From contig OY848924.1 of the NCBI GenBank assembly GCA_963693285.1, forward strand, positions 5,477,842 through 5,541,841: a stretch of 64,000 nucleotides of DNA, written 5' to 3'. This DNA comes from Xestospongia muta (lineage: Eukaryota > Porifera > Demospongiae > Haplosclerida > Petrosiidae). The position numbers were made by a program, and so were the translations under genes. Positions 26,292 through 36,929 of the stretch are shown piece after piece. The notes under the pieces were generated by a model. The model was not told the DNA's origin, ran no database searches, and was given only the letters and a program-made list of their open reading frames with translations. Numbering within the stretch: the first letter of the stretch is position 1; each line of letters begins with the position of its first letter.

Positions 26292-29200
26292 AATGTCAAC
26301 ATAGTAGGTACTATATCCGTCTTACTGCAGACATTAGCTGAACATTTTAGTTCAAAGACAGTTGGAATTACACAAAAAGCAATTCAGGTAAGGAGACCTT
26401 TTTAAATTTTGACGACTAGATCTCCTTCCCTCCCTCCCAAGGCTCTTATTGAGACATGTGCCGGAAATTACACAAACCAGGAGGTAGCATTCAAAGGTCA
26501 AATTGTTGACTCAGCTAATATCATTCTTCGTTCTAGTACAACAGAATCTCTGGAGGTTTGTCTTAACAAATGTACTGTTGTCCATATTAATGTACTACTC
26601 ATTACATTGTTCTATTTTTATCATCACGTTCTAATTTTAGCCTGAGGAACTGATAAAGGTTCGTGCATCAACAATTGAATTGTTGGAAGTTATGTTGGAA
26701 GAGACACATGAAAACAGCAAGGTTTTAGCTGAAGGTATTTCACAAGATCTTGATGTTGATAGTGTTTTTTTGACAATGAAACGTTTATATGTAAGTATAA
26801 AATAATATATATTATATTCTATATATTAATGGCTTGTTGTTATTTCAGGATACAGCACAGGATTGTGAGCAAAATGAGAATGAGGCAAAACGAGGAATGT
26901 ATAGGTAAGTATGGACATATAAATGGATAGATAGATGAATAGATGAATGGATGGACAGACAAATGGATAGATAGATGAAAGGAAGGACAGACAAATGGAT
27001 ACATAGATGAATGAATGAATCATGTAATATTAAATTCTTTGATAGATGTTATCATGTATTTAAAAAGATTGCTGACTATCTTGGAACATCAGTTGATATT
27101 TATGGTAAGTGATCTCTATGTTAGATATTTGATTATGTCATTGCTCTTTACAGTTGATTTTGAATCTAAATATGGAAGTGATGATGATATGGTTGCTTTA
27201 TGGAAACATGTCAGTGACTCCTCTCGTAGTATTGAGATCAACTATAAAACTAAAGATAATAAAAAAATATTGACTCGAGTCTATTTCCCTTTTGATCCTT
27301 CTGTGGGTACTTGGATGGATAGATGGATAAATGAGAGATGGATAGATGGATGGATGGACAGACAAATAAATGAACAAACAAGAGAGCAGATGAATACAAA
27401 TTAACTAAATTCATGAATTTCCATTTTTAGAGAGAATTAACTGAAATTGAGAAAGGTATTGTTAAGGACAACATACAACGTGATTCACCAGAAGACAAAG
27501 TCAAAGATCTTCTTGAGTGGATGGAATCTATTAGAAAAAATGTCCGACATAAGGTTAGTCTTATCAATTAAAAGAATTAAAGAATTGTATAAATATGGTC
27601 TGCGCTAGTATATTGTGATTTAGTCACATATAACTGTACCACTTTCTTGGAATTTTACTATTTTGTAATTGTGCCACTTCTAATTGTACAACTATCTTGT
27701 GATTGTATTACTTGAGAGATGTACATATACATTTTGAATGTGATGATGTAGTTTCTGTATCAGCATAGAACAAGCAAATCAGCTCTACCAGCTGTTGTGG
27801 TTATCATTCAGAGTTTTTATCATTGTGTAATAATTACTAGAAATAAAATGGGGACATAGAGGTAGGTTCTAATTGACATGCAGTGTAACTGCCTAGAGAA
27901 GTCCAAAGTCCAAATAAATATGATAATTACCTAATAAAGTGATATAGTAAAACTTATTATTGTTGATTTGATATTTATCATTTTTTAGATGTTTGTTAAA
28001 GAGAAGTGGTATTTACGATGGGCAGTCATTGGATCGTAAGTTGTTTGTCTTTGTATAGATAGTGCTATAATTCTTCCTTGTACTCTTATTTAGTGATATA
28101 CGTCACTTTATTCTTGCTTTATTGACTTTGTTAATGAATCTGTTTGTACTTGCTCTGTTTGAAATACCTGAAGAGTGAGTAGCATGTTTATTTCCTTTAT
28201 ATATTTCTTTTTATTTCTCTTTTCATTCATATATTTTTTCTAACTTCTAACATTTTGTCATATCTGTCTGTCTGTCTCTTAGTTGTTATCTGTTCGTTAT
28301 ATTTTTCATTTATTATTTGTTTTTTATACATGCATCTGTTTATTATTTGACATATCAATTAACGTTATTCTTTATTTATTCATTTATTAACAATTATATC
28401 CTGTTGTTTTATAGGTATCAAATAACTAGTGGAACTAGTGAACTTACTAATAGTTCTGTTAAAGTTATTACTAGTCCTGATATACCAAAGTGGTACTCAC
28501 AGTACTTTATCTATATTATGGGAATTTTCCATTCCATATTGTCTGTCTGGATGTTGATTGAATTCTTTGTTCATGAAAAACCTAACATCTTGCTAAGATT
28601 CCCATATTTATCAAATATTCTGTAAGTTGTTTAGACACAGACTCATACCTGAGCTTTAGATTTAGGTATGAATCTAATGTTTTTATTAGTTTTAAAGTTA
28701 TTATACATACTATCACATGTCTTGGACTCATTCTTACACTACATTTTTAAACAGCATAGGTCTCAGTCTGTATATAACACATCCACAATGTTCTACCTTT
28801 TATTCAGCACATAACTATTATATGATATGACCACATCTCTTTAGGTATAAGTTTAAGAAATGGCTGGATCATTATGAGTTTCTTCGACGAGTACAGGAGA
28901 ACATCAACAATCGTCTATGCAAAGGAAAACTGCCTGAATTCAAGAAACCAGTTAGCAGCCAGTGTTTTGAAGTTTACTTGATCAGTTTTGCTCCATTGTA
29001 TCGTATTATTTTTGTACTTTGTTCCCTTTTGGCTTTGGCAACTTCAGGATATTTTTACTGTTGTTGTGTCTTATATGTGTTCTTGAAAAGTAATGTCCTA
29101 CATCAGGTACTGACTATTGTAAGACGAAGTGGTAGGTCCCCTAAAATACATGTACATGTACATAATGATACATGTACTTGTACACAATGATACATTCATA

Positions 29201-30795
29201 CTGTATTATAATAATACTACCTCTTAATAATGTTTGGGAGGCCAAAATTGGTAACTTATAAAGTTTATATGGTGTACTGTTTGTGTCAAAATGTTCTGAT
29301 GTTTGTGGGAATGGTATTATCAGTATTATATTATACTTTTGTATTGTTGCTATGTCCCATTCCAAAATCTAAAACCTAAATACTTGAGCATATAATGCAC
29401 AACAGTAATGAGCCACTCCTATTATTGCAGTATTTCACAGGCAGCACACCATGAATTTATATTAAATGAAGACAATATTGAGAGTGTGGCACAATTAAAT
29501 GACGAACCCTCACCAATAGTTCATAACTGTATATGGTATACACAAATACTTGTACATGTTCAAGTATTAAGCACTACAAACTACATTGTGAACATAATGT
29601 ATAAACTAAGTTACTAATGTAATATAGTCTTCTCTGTATATATATATATATGAACACATACATAAGTAATTGTAGACATATTCTGTATCAAATCAATCAT
29701 TATTAATTTTGAAACCTATAATCTAATGGTATCATCATCATTATGAGTACATGTGAATACTACTAAGTTATAGAGAAATATGTATATATATGTGAAATTA
29801 ATACATGACAAAGACACTGTATATTATCTTTTACGTATAGGTAAGCAGTTAATATCTGTTGGTTTACTTGGACTTGCCATCCTCTTGATCTATGCTGTCT
29901 TGTCATTTGCATTCTTACACAACTTTTTTAACCCCTATGATATGGATTACAACCTGTTCTGTAATACATTAATACAGTGCTATGTCACTATCATACGTGA
30001 AGGACTACTAAATACTCTAGGAGCTGTAAGTAGATTATTTAGTAGTCATGTGATGTTTGCTTTGAGTCATGTGACTTTAGCTTTAACTGTCACATGATAT
30101 TCTTATTTTCACTATAGAAACTTCCTCTTCGATATGTTGGTCAAAGTAATGATCCATCTTTTACAATTTATTGGACCAGGAGTATTTTTGATATTACATT
30201 CTTCATTATTGTGACTACACTGGGCTTGAATATTGTGGTAGCCATCTTGGTTGATCGATTTTCAGAATTGAGAAGTAAAAGGGTGAAGATAATATGGACA
30301 AATGAATGAATGAATGGATAAATGGATAGATTAACAGAAACATGTAGATGGATGGACAGAAGATCAAGGAAGTTAGAAGCTAACTAATATTTTTTCTCTT
30401 TAGGATGAGATAAAGAAGGACAAATTGAATTATTGCTTTGTATGTGGAATTGAGAATGATATATTTGAACGCAAAGCTAAGGTATTCACAACTGAACTAG
30501 TCTTCATAAATTTATTATAAGTGTTAATTACAGGGTTTTCATCATCATGTTCTTAATGATCACAACATGTGGAACTATATCTATTTTGTGTTCCATTTGG
30601 ACTCTATACATATCAATGACCACAATGCATTGGAGAAATATGTTTATGACAATGTAAATTTATTTATTACCTCTCTGTCATTGTTGCTCTTCTGTATTTT
30701 TTCAGATCCAGGCACGTACCATTGATTTCTTTCCTCTCCGTATAGCAAAAGTGTTTAGTGGAACAGTCAATGCTGCTTCTGTTCAGGCTTCATAG
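14984..30795 (+). CDS. Divergent inositol 1,4,5-trisphosphate receptor-like channel gene (copy A), disrupted
   Basis: Seventy-one exons with GT..AG introns, read from phase continuity and comparison with copy B. Domain order follows the IP3-receptor family: N-terminal trefoil and MIR region, RIH repeats, RIH-associated region, six-helix channel, and a C-terminal Cys/His zinc element (CFVCG, then H..H). Family members are ER Ca2+-release channels gated by IP3 and Ca2+. Readable coding is about 2,450 codons; canonical receptors are about 2,700. Exon 38 is fused to a later exon by a deletion of about 1 kb and gives TAG at 22519-22521, so a full-length product is not expected unless the assembly is wrong. 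All other exons look open. Orthology to a particular vertebrate subtype cannot be claimed, so no symbol is given. Confidence 0.85.
17547..19974 (+). CDS. Copy A exons 14-27: second MIR part and first RIH region
   Basis: Exons: 17547-17622, 17679-17752, 17818-17871, 17967-18041, 18110-18244, 18293-18348, 18402-18519, 18682-18737, 18811-18856, 18979-19048, 19187-19221, 19276-19371, 19629-19703 and 19777-19974. All junction phases agree. [12 protein letters not shown] is a MIR strand. [16 protein letters not shown] through [18 protein letters not shown] is a helical RIH segment like the one closing the IP3-binding core. Where the family has a Tyr-Arg-Lys triplet, this copy appears to read Asn-Lys-Met, so ligand binding may be altered. 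Exons 22-31 are absent from copy B. Confidence 0.8.
18896..18976 (+). repeat. (CT)n microsatellite forming an acceptor tract
   Basis: About 80 bp of CT dinucleotides, with one TT interruption near 18957, runs directly into the AG acceptor of copy A exon 23. It therefore serves as the polypyrimidine tract of that acceptor. Confidence 0.9.
20289..22387 (+). CDS. Copy A exons 28-37: central regulatory region
   Basis: Exons: 20289-20411, 20514-20685, 20745-20835, 20898-20952, 21040-21170, 21247-21572, 21626-21739, 21868-21989, 22043-22126 and 22256-22387. Phases run continuously and no stop is present. Exon 33 (326 bp) is the largest and encodes helical repeats such as [20 protein letters not shown], typical of the armadillo-like RIH solenoid. 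Exons 32-37 exist in copy B, but with nonsense codons in exons 33 and 35, showing that the reading frame was real before duplication. Confidence 0.8.
21790..21862 (+). repeat. (CT)n microsatellite before exon 35 of copy A
   Basis: An uninterrupted CT run ends in cttgtag, the acceptor of exon 35. Copy B has the same tract, about 26 bp longer, at 51701-51799. Confidence 0.9.
22480..22537 (+). pseudogene. Copy A fused exon 38 with in-frame stop
   Basis: The exon opens [10 protein letters not shown] exactly as in copy B, then jumps after GAATA to sequence that in B lies 994 bp further on (B 52455-53448 is missing here). The junction creates TAG at 22519-22521 and shifts the remaining bases out of frame. 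The exon is 58 bp. Neither including nor skipping it restores phase between exon 37 (phase 0 out) and exon 39 (needs two bases in). The lost DNA includes a TGTC-rich minisatellite and an exon encoding LLQLLAVSDLLATSSEG. Confidence 0.8.
22652..24833 (+). CDS. Copy A exons 39-48: second RIH region
   Basis: Exons: 22652-22762, 22809-22944, 23005-23235, 23284-23406, 23518-23689, 23895-23982, 24035-24085, 24205-24366, 24416-24479 and 24728-24833. Phases agree throughout. Exon 39 keeps a six-A run that copy B has shortened to five. Exon 47 uses a weak gtggaa donor but is in frame. The helical sequence includes [15 protein letters not shown] just before the point where copy B ends. The part downstream of the exon 38 stop would be translated only if that lesion were bypassed. 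Confidence 0.75.
24878..27553 (+). CDS. Copy A exons 49-62: RIH-associated region and linker
   Basis: Exons: 24878-24971, 25194-25278, 25345-25374, 25499-25543, 25672-25774, 25945-25997, 26068-26190, 26292-26387, 26442-26555, 26641-26790, 26849-26904, 27046-27104, 27154-27302 and 27431-27553. A Pro-rich linker ([13 protein letters not shown]) and acidic stretches ([15 protein letters not shown]) come first. The conserved RIH-associated helices follow, with [30 protein letters not shown] and [14 protein letters not shown]. Exon 61 ([11 protein letters not shown]) corresponds to the strand preceding the channel domain. This part has no copy in B. Confidence 0.8.
24970..25150 (+). repeat. (GGAT)n-type repeat in intron 49 of copy A
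   Basis: Degenerate ggat/gatggatg repeats fill most of intron 49. Antisense open frames here encode only Ile-His-Pro-Ser repeats and are artefacts. Similar catccatc or ggatg runs occur in many introns of both receptor copies. Confidence 0.85.
26234..26290 (+). repeat. (CT)n microsatellite before exon 56 of copy A
   Basis: A CT run of about 55 bp ends in the acceptor of exon 56. This is the third such tract in this gene. Confidence 0.9.
27989..30282 (+). CDS. Copy A exons 63-68: six-helix pore domain
   Basis: Exons: 27989-28035, 28094-28174, 28415-28621, 28845-29131, 29841-30025 and 30118-30282. Hydrophobic segments are [77 protein letters not shown] and [20 protein letters not shown]. The stretch [12 protein letters not shown] is the S4-S5 linker as in IP3 receptors. 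The pore loop reads [18 protein letters not shown], where family members have a GGGVGD-type filter, so the glycines and the acidic residue are largely missing. An intron falls exactly between Ala and Lys of this segment. Confidence 0.85.
30404..30795 (+). CDS. Copy A exons 69-71: C-terminal zinc element and tail
   Basis: Exons: 30404-30481, 30534-30653 and 30706-30795, ending in TAG at 30793-30795. The product has [14 protein letters not shown], then [15 protein letters not shown], giving the two Cys and His residues of the zinc-binding linker shared by IP3 and ryanodine receptors, then [14 protein letters not shown] and a short tail. A possible poly(A) signal AATAAA lies at about 31004-31009. 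These exons look under constraint: every Cys and His of the element is kept. Confidence 0.8.
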
Positions 30796-30799
30796 ATAG

Positions 30800-31990
30800 T
30801 ATTATTTCCAGCTTTATAACTTCGTAATAATAATATTTAGTGAAAATTGAGTTTTTTTATTCTATACCTTTAACTTTAAGCCTTTTATAAAATTATTGAT
30901 TAGTAATAATTAAATTTTTGAGATACATTGTTTTATAGATGCACAATAGTGTCTGCAAACCACTACATATGACTAGGAATCATATGATGTTAACTTCATT
31001 CTCAAATAAATGAAAGAATTATTGATAAACAGTCTACTTCTATAGAAACATTGCTATCAGCTGGTCATAGTACATCATTTGGTGTAGATATCTAATCATA
31101 CACAAATCTAGATCATCTATATCTTCATGTATTAGTACTACATGTACTGGTAGTACATTATCTACATGTAGTAGTACTACATTATCTACATGTACTAGTA
31201 CTATATACATTATCTACATGTATTAGTACTACATTATTTACGTGTACTAGTACTACATTATCTACATGTATTAGTACTACATTATTTAAATGTACTAGTA
31301 CTACATTATTTACTTGTACTAGTACTATATTATCTACATGTACTAGTACTAGATTATCTACATGTATTAGTACTACATTATCTACATGTATTAGTACTAC
31401 ATTATTTACATGTATTAGTACTACATTATCTACATGTATTAGTACTACATTATCTACATGTATTAGTACTACATTATCTATATTATGTAGGTTTTTAATT
31501 AGTAGTCTTTTTCTACTATCTACATCATCTGATATAAGTAAGTAATACTACCAGCAGGTCACAGCATGCTATAGATTTCTAATCATATGCCTAAACTGTT
31601 TGTTTTCAAAATTCTATAAACTATTAGTGAGGAAGAACAGACTTTAATTAAGTCTTCATTTCATATGTTAATGTTTTCCATAGCTGTTTATGTCATTGCA
31701 TTTGACCTTCATCACATAGTTAATACAAATTTGGATTCCAACATATGAAGTTATTATCACTGCCTATATTGTCATGACAAGAATTAACCACACACTGGAA
31801 ACAATAATTATAGATATTTAGTAAACACATATTTTGTTTATTGGTTCAATCTGCATTCATAGAAACAGGTACTATGATGCTATCAGAGCTCGTTGTGTTC
31901 TTTCTCTTTTTTCTTGTTGCATGAGACACGAGCAAATGAGTTATTGATATCTTGTTCAGTGTCTGTAACATTTGCTGTACCAGTAAGAAC
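30800..31990. repeat. 3' flank of copy A with a 24-bp minisatellite (31125-31485)
   Basis: From 31125 to about 31485 a unit of about 24 bp, with core ctacattatctacatgta followed by ttagta or ctagta, is repeated some 15 times. The unit contains short palindromes (tacatgta, actagt), so single strands could fold. Outside the array (30800-31120 and 31490-31990) I see nothing beyond a possible poly(A) signal. Confidence 0.8.
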
Positions 31991-31995
31991 TCATA

Positions 31996-33015
31996 ATGGA
32001 TTCTGTATACATAACAGTTCAGAATCGTAAAAGACTTACAATTTTCACAGAAACCTGGTTTACCACATACAGTGATATTCAAAAAGGAATGAAATTAATC
32101 CCAATTGACAAGATGACTGTCCCAACATTTGTGCAGGCAATGAATTGGTCAGTAGATAATATACATGCTGTCACAATCTTTTAGTTTCAAAAAAGTTGTT
32201 ATTGCCATTAAATACTTTATTATTTTGACTTCATGTATTTATATTCATTGTCATTCAGAATAATTTGTCTCACATAGGCAGTAATTGAAACTGCTGTTAT
32301 GGTTCTGATTAGTTCATGTCACTATATAGACTGTACTGTTCTCCATAAACTAAGTTATATAATCCATAACTTGTACTGTATATGTTATGTAGAGCATGCA
32401 TAATACAGAGTATCAAGCATGGACAAAGCTGTTGTTTTGTCATTAGTCTGTCTATTTCTCATCAATATATAGCTTCCTGGCTAACCAAATTTACAACTTA
32501 CTTTAATGAGGACACTAGCAGTTCACAAGGTATTCCTGACCTGTCTTTGTCAGAGGACATGATATGTGTTTTTCAGGATACATGGAAACTCAAGATAAGG
32601 ATCAAAAGTACTGTTATAGTAATAATTTGACTGCTGTCTGTTCTAGTAATTCTAGTAAAGTAATTATTTATGAGACATACTTACTTCTATACTGTATTAT
32701 ACTATATATAGGTTTGTTGCCAACATTATCTATAATCATTGGCTCTGTTCCCTCAGGTATGTCTGTTATTCTCTTAGCACTCTCAGCTGTGTCTACTAGC
32801 TCCCTCAACTACACTCAGCACTATATCTACCCTCATTCACTCTTTCACTTGCATCTTCTACTACTTCGTGTTGACTTACATAGTCTACACTTGTTATAAT
32901 TTAATGGTAGGTGTTTCATACAGATCCTTCAATTGCAGTTTTTATGACAATGTTTGGTATTCATCATACAGGAACTGTATTTGTTTTCTGTTTCTTAAAT
33001 CACAGACGATAAGGT
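31996..33015 (+). pseudogene. Possible remains of a multi-exon membrane-protein gene
   Basis: Several open pieces with plausible splice sites run in the same direction: an ATG exon from 31996 (MDSVYITVQNRKRLTIF), a piece at about 32581-32658 (METQDKDQKYCYSNNLTAV), one at about 32710-32880 with hydrophobic runs (SFTCIFYYFVLTYIVYTCY), and one at about 32921-32991 ending in TAA (FGIHHTGTVFVFCFLNHRR). I could not join them into one continuous frame and do not recognise the family. They may be a decayed gene or chance. Confidence 0.3.
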
Positions 33016-33191
33016 CAGTGTATATAAGTGATGCTATGGTCACATTTTTGAGATTCACTATGTAATTATGCAAATACCTAATGTCGCTAACTCATTTTAA
33101 AAACATTGTTTAGAATGTTTCTATATCCTTACATTGTGTAAGAAGGATATCATAAAATCAGATGACAAATATTAGTAACTCGCTTAAAAAA

Positions 33192-33406
33192 GCATTAATC
33201 AATTTGCCTTTGTTACTATGGTGTCATCAATATGATGTAAGCCCAATACTGAGTTACCACAAAGGTATGTAAACTAACTAGTATACTGTTTTATAGTTGA
33301 AATAGTATCCATCTAGTATCCATACAAATTTTGCTTTTGTGGTAACTCAATATCAGACTTAATTGTATTGATGAAACTATGGTAACCAAGGCCTCAGTTA
33401 AAATGA
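33192..33406. mobile_element. MITE-like element with long terminal inverted repeats
   Basis: The left arm (about 33192-33264) and the reverse complement of the right arm (about 33334-33406) match closely over about 70 bp. Shared cores are tactatgg against ccatag, then tcatcaata, then gagttaccacaaa. About 70 bp of unrelated loop separates the arms and there is no coding capacity. This is the architecture of a non-autonomous DNA transposon or a very large hairpin. Target-site duplications were not clearly resolved. Confidence 0.65.
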
Positions 33407-33409
33407 CAC

Positions 33410-34600
33410 ATAAATTTTTTTAAGTAAATATATATGCAACAATTAAAAGGCATTTATATAGTTTATTGAGTTATTTTAACAATACATATCCATAATGTAA
33501 CTTGTTATTTTTAATTTTTAGGAGATGAACATGAATGATAATGAATTGATTTTTAAAAGTTAGTTGTTCACTGTATATTTGGGTTGTATTTTATTAATGG
33601 TTACTGCAGCTGCACGTAATATATAGGGAGTGGCTATTGGTACAGCACAGGATATGTATACTTTAATGAGAAGTTAATACTACATTCTAGTCCCTAAACA
33701 TTAAAGCCTAAATGTTTTAATTTTACATTGGAGTGTGCACTTCTTGTCCTGTATAAATAGCTAAGCACACTATTATGTAGTATGCTATCTTATAAAACCA
33801 CTATTATATTATATCACCCATTTACCATTTGCTAAAATCATTCCACTCTTCTTAATATTTCAATCTTATTCAGTTCCTAGATATCTTGAGTATTGCCGAG
33901 TCTGTCATTATTGTTGAACATTTTTAGAAACTAGGCCATCTTCTACTATTAATGGGAACAGCGACCACTACCACTTCATGACAATACAAAATTAGTCAGT
34001 ATTTAACAAATAAATTTGATAACATTATCTAATGAAGGTGTAACAAAGACTGTTGAATTTAATATTGTAGACACTAACAGCCTTGCATCAAATGAAGATA
34101 AGAAAGAATCCTGTGCATTTCCTCAAGTAACCTATTCTCATAAATAATAACAATAATTCAGAAGTCATTGCCGTGTCAACTCCATTTCCCAGGCCTCTTA
34201 CTCAATTGATGATGGAGGCTGTTTTTTTTCTATATAAGAATTATCAATATTTGAATGTATGTGTGTTTATACGTGTAACTAAATAACATGAAAGAACCAA
34301 ACACTAAAAACCATACACATCCAGTCACCAGATCCTACTTCTTTTTGAGATTCCAAGAAGGTTATTATCTCCTTAGAACAGAACAGAAAGGTGTACCAGA
34401 AAAAGTTGATCAAAAATCAGCAAGATATATATAATTAAGCACATTATAAAAAAGAGATATATGTATCTACAGTGTGTACTGTCTTATATAATCTAGAAAA
34501 GTACTCATTTAATTATTATTACATTGACTTTATTTAACTTTATAAGCAGTTAAAGATCTAAACTTTGACTTATATTATGTTATTTACAAATATATAACAA
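33410..34600. other. Intergenic region, nothing recognised
   Basis: AT-rich sequence without convincing exons, RNA genes or elements. Confidence 0.4.
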
Positions 34601-34604
34601 TACC

Positions 34605-34925
34605 ATTACTAGTTACAATACAAAAAAATAATACCAGTATTACCAATATTACTTATAATACCAGTGTTAACTATAATACTGGTATTACCTACAATACTGA
34701 CATCACCATCAATATCAGTATTACATAAAACACTTAAATTGTAATACCAGTAATAATTATACCTATAATACTGGTATTACCAACAATACAGTACTATACC
34801 TACAATACAAGTATTACCAAAAATACCAGTTACTTTACAATATATACAATTATTGGCAACAATACTAATATACCTACCATCATGGTATTACAAACAATGC
34901 CAGTATTAACTACAATACATTATTA
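34605..34925. repeat. Degenerate repeat with units in both orientations
   Basis: The motif aataccagtatt and its reverse complement aatactggtatt alternate many times across about 320 bp, spaced by short attacc/acaat linkers. The region could form multiple hairpins. Confidence 0.75.
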
Positions 34926-35021
34926 CCACCATTATACCTCCACAATAACCTGCTTGAAATTTTAACATTTATTCTTCTGGCCTGGTGCAATTATTCCTAA
35001 ATTACCTTTGCATAGCCCATA

Positions 35022-35024
<3 letters not shown>

Positions 35025-35053
<29 letters not shown>
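35025..35053. repeat. (TA)n microsatellite
   Basis: A run of alternating TA interrupted once by gtg near its start. Confidence 0.9.
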
Positions 35054-35127
35054 ACAGCAATCAAAATACTTAAGTTAAAGTTCCATTGATATAAACAAGA
35101 AATTAGAAGTACCATATTGATTTTTTA

Positions 35128-35315
35128 CGGAAGCCGAGGATGGACATTCTAATTCCTATTTCTTATTTCTTCCGCGCATCTTCGCGTATTTTCCAAGTTC
35201 TTATTCTTTATTCCATTCTTTGAACGTGTGTCATCATCGAGCACCAGCGAGATGTTTCCAGTTGGGTGAGGTTCCTGATTTTGGTTATTTAAGGAAGCCG
35301 AGAATGGACATTCCA
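35128..35315. repeat. Direct repeat pair about 165 bp apart
   Basis: The sequences ggaagccgaggatggacatt (from about 35129) and ggaagccgagaatggacatt (from about 35293) are 20-mers differing at one base. They bracket an island richer in GC than its surroundings. An antisense open frame of 67 codons spans this island, but nothing in it is recognisable. Confidence 0.6.
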
Positions 35316-35559
35316 ACACGTTGTCTGTCCCCTTTAGTTCTGTATTGTACATTAATGTTTGTCTCTGTACTAAGAATATTGTAGTTATTGAGCAACTATA
35401 ATTAGTTGAAACTTACCATATTCATGTACTTCTAGAGCTGTTGAGTAAAAGACTGCTTCTTTTTTCCAATATGATTACTTAATTACTTAAAGTAATAAAC
35501 TGAATGACTCAGTATTTGCAATTGTGGTGGTCCAGACATTTTTAAATAAAACACACATT

Positions 35560-36120
35560 CTTTTCTGATTAAAATAGGATGCTAAAGTGGGAACACTGAA
35601 CAGCAATATTTTTTAACCACCTAAATCATCTATCCTACTATTATCTGGATGATACATGCATAGTTGTTAACCTCGCTGCATGTTCATGTTTCCTATAACG
35701 AGTGGTAAGAGAGAGTCTACATAGAGAGTGAGCAACATGGTTGAACAGCTTTATGTGCTTTTTGGAAAGCACATTGTGCCCAGAACAGCTAAAAAAGCAC
35801 TTGCAGCAACATCTAGTCTGTCCACCTCTTTAATGTTAGCTGACTTTTGATCTCCCAAGAAAGTCTGAAGAGAAGGTTCAGTATTTACATCATTTCATAT
35901 CCTTTTAGAAGTTTGGCAGTCAAATCCCATATTTCATTGTCTCTGAGATGGAAGACCACAAAACAACAACATGACAACCATAACAAATTCATATTGTGTC
36001 TCTAAAGGCTCCTTTGTGGAAATCAAACCATATTACTGAAGGAGCTGAGGCCACACTTTTATTCGCAATATCCATCAATCATTAACGATCAACTAGGAGT
36101 GTATTGTGAAGGTCACAGGC
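35560..36120. other. Intergenic region, nothing recognised
   Basis: No exon, repeat or element could be supported here on either strand. Confidence 0.35.
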
Positions 36121-36186
36121 AAGACAGGTGAATGTATTAACAATATGTTTCTTCAGCTCTTTCTTAAAATCCTGCTTTTCTACCAG

Positions 36187-36444
36187 AGGATCAATTGAAA
36201 ACTTTCATCATGATAAAACACTGAATCCACAAGAGGAGCAGTCACCTGAGCAGATGATGCATATGGAGGAATGGAAAGGATCAATAGAACCCATATGTCC
36301 TAGTCAAATTGAAAGAAATAGCAAATCTCTGTCGATGTGAGTAAGAGCATACTACTACATAAAGATGGGAATCAGCCTGAATTGAAAACTGATATCTTTA
36401 AGGGTTTCCAAAGATCACAGATAGTAGGACAGTTTATGAAAAAG
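36187..36444 (+). pseudogene. Unidentified coding relic with one frameshift
   Basis: After an acceptor-like tctaccag, a stretch reads ENFHHDKTLNPQEEQSPEQM and later shifts by one base near 36330 into SKSILLHKDGNQPELKTDIF, ending at a gtaagt-like donor at 36445. The composition looks coding but the family is not recognised. Nothing joins it to neighbours. Confidence 0.3.
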
Positions 36445-36557
36445 GTAAGTCTATCTGTTAAATATACCTCAAATAAAAGCACTGTAGGTCAACTTAGGGT
36501 CAATCTTAGCTATATCTGTAAGAGTAGAGAGTTCAAAATTCCAAGTGTAGATTTTAA

Positions 36558-36903
36558 ATAAACTTTGAACAACACAGAACAATTCTATTATCAAAAGTAA
36601 TAGAAATATCGATGGAGTTGAAGGACATACTTGCTGCCTTCAACATTCTTCCTTCACAAACAACATGTCTTTGGAGGATTAAGATAATAACCAAAGGCAG
36701 GGCCACGGTCATTCCAACACTCACATAAAGCAGAAATGGAACTGTGGTATTATCTGGATTCTAGATTTGTCTATCCTCGGAGGTGATAACAATATCTTTA
36801 ACCAAAAGTATAACACCAATAGCAAACATAGCCACTGTCAAAAGGAGTCTGTGTGGTTCCCTTGTGGTATTTGAGGGTCTTGGCATCAATAATAAATTCA
36901 TGT
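36558..36903 (-). pseudogene. Membrane-protein exon relic with one stop
   Basis: On the minus strand a frame of about 115 codons begins MNLLLMPRPSNTTREPHRLL and contains two hydrophobic segments, LLLTVAMFAIGVILLV and VPFLLYVSVGMTVALPLVII, separated by an NTT sequon. It is interrupted by a single in-frame TAG between them (CTA at about 36761-36763 on the plus strand) and ends at a TAA near 36558. The pattern resembles one to two helices of a polytopic membrane protein. The family is not recognised. Confidence 0.4.
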
Positions 36904-36929
36904 CACTATGATAAGCTTTAACAAATACT

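Noticed and set aside
14984..30795. Calling copy A a ryanodine receptor
   Set aside because: The C-terminal zinc element and FFP motif resemble both families, but the total length of about 2,500 codons and domain order fit IP3 receptors, which are about half the size of ryanodine receptors.
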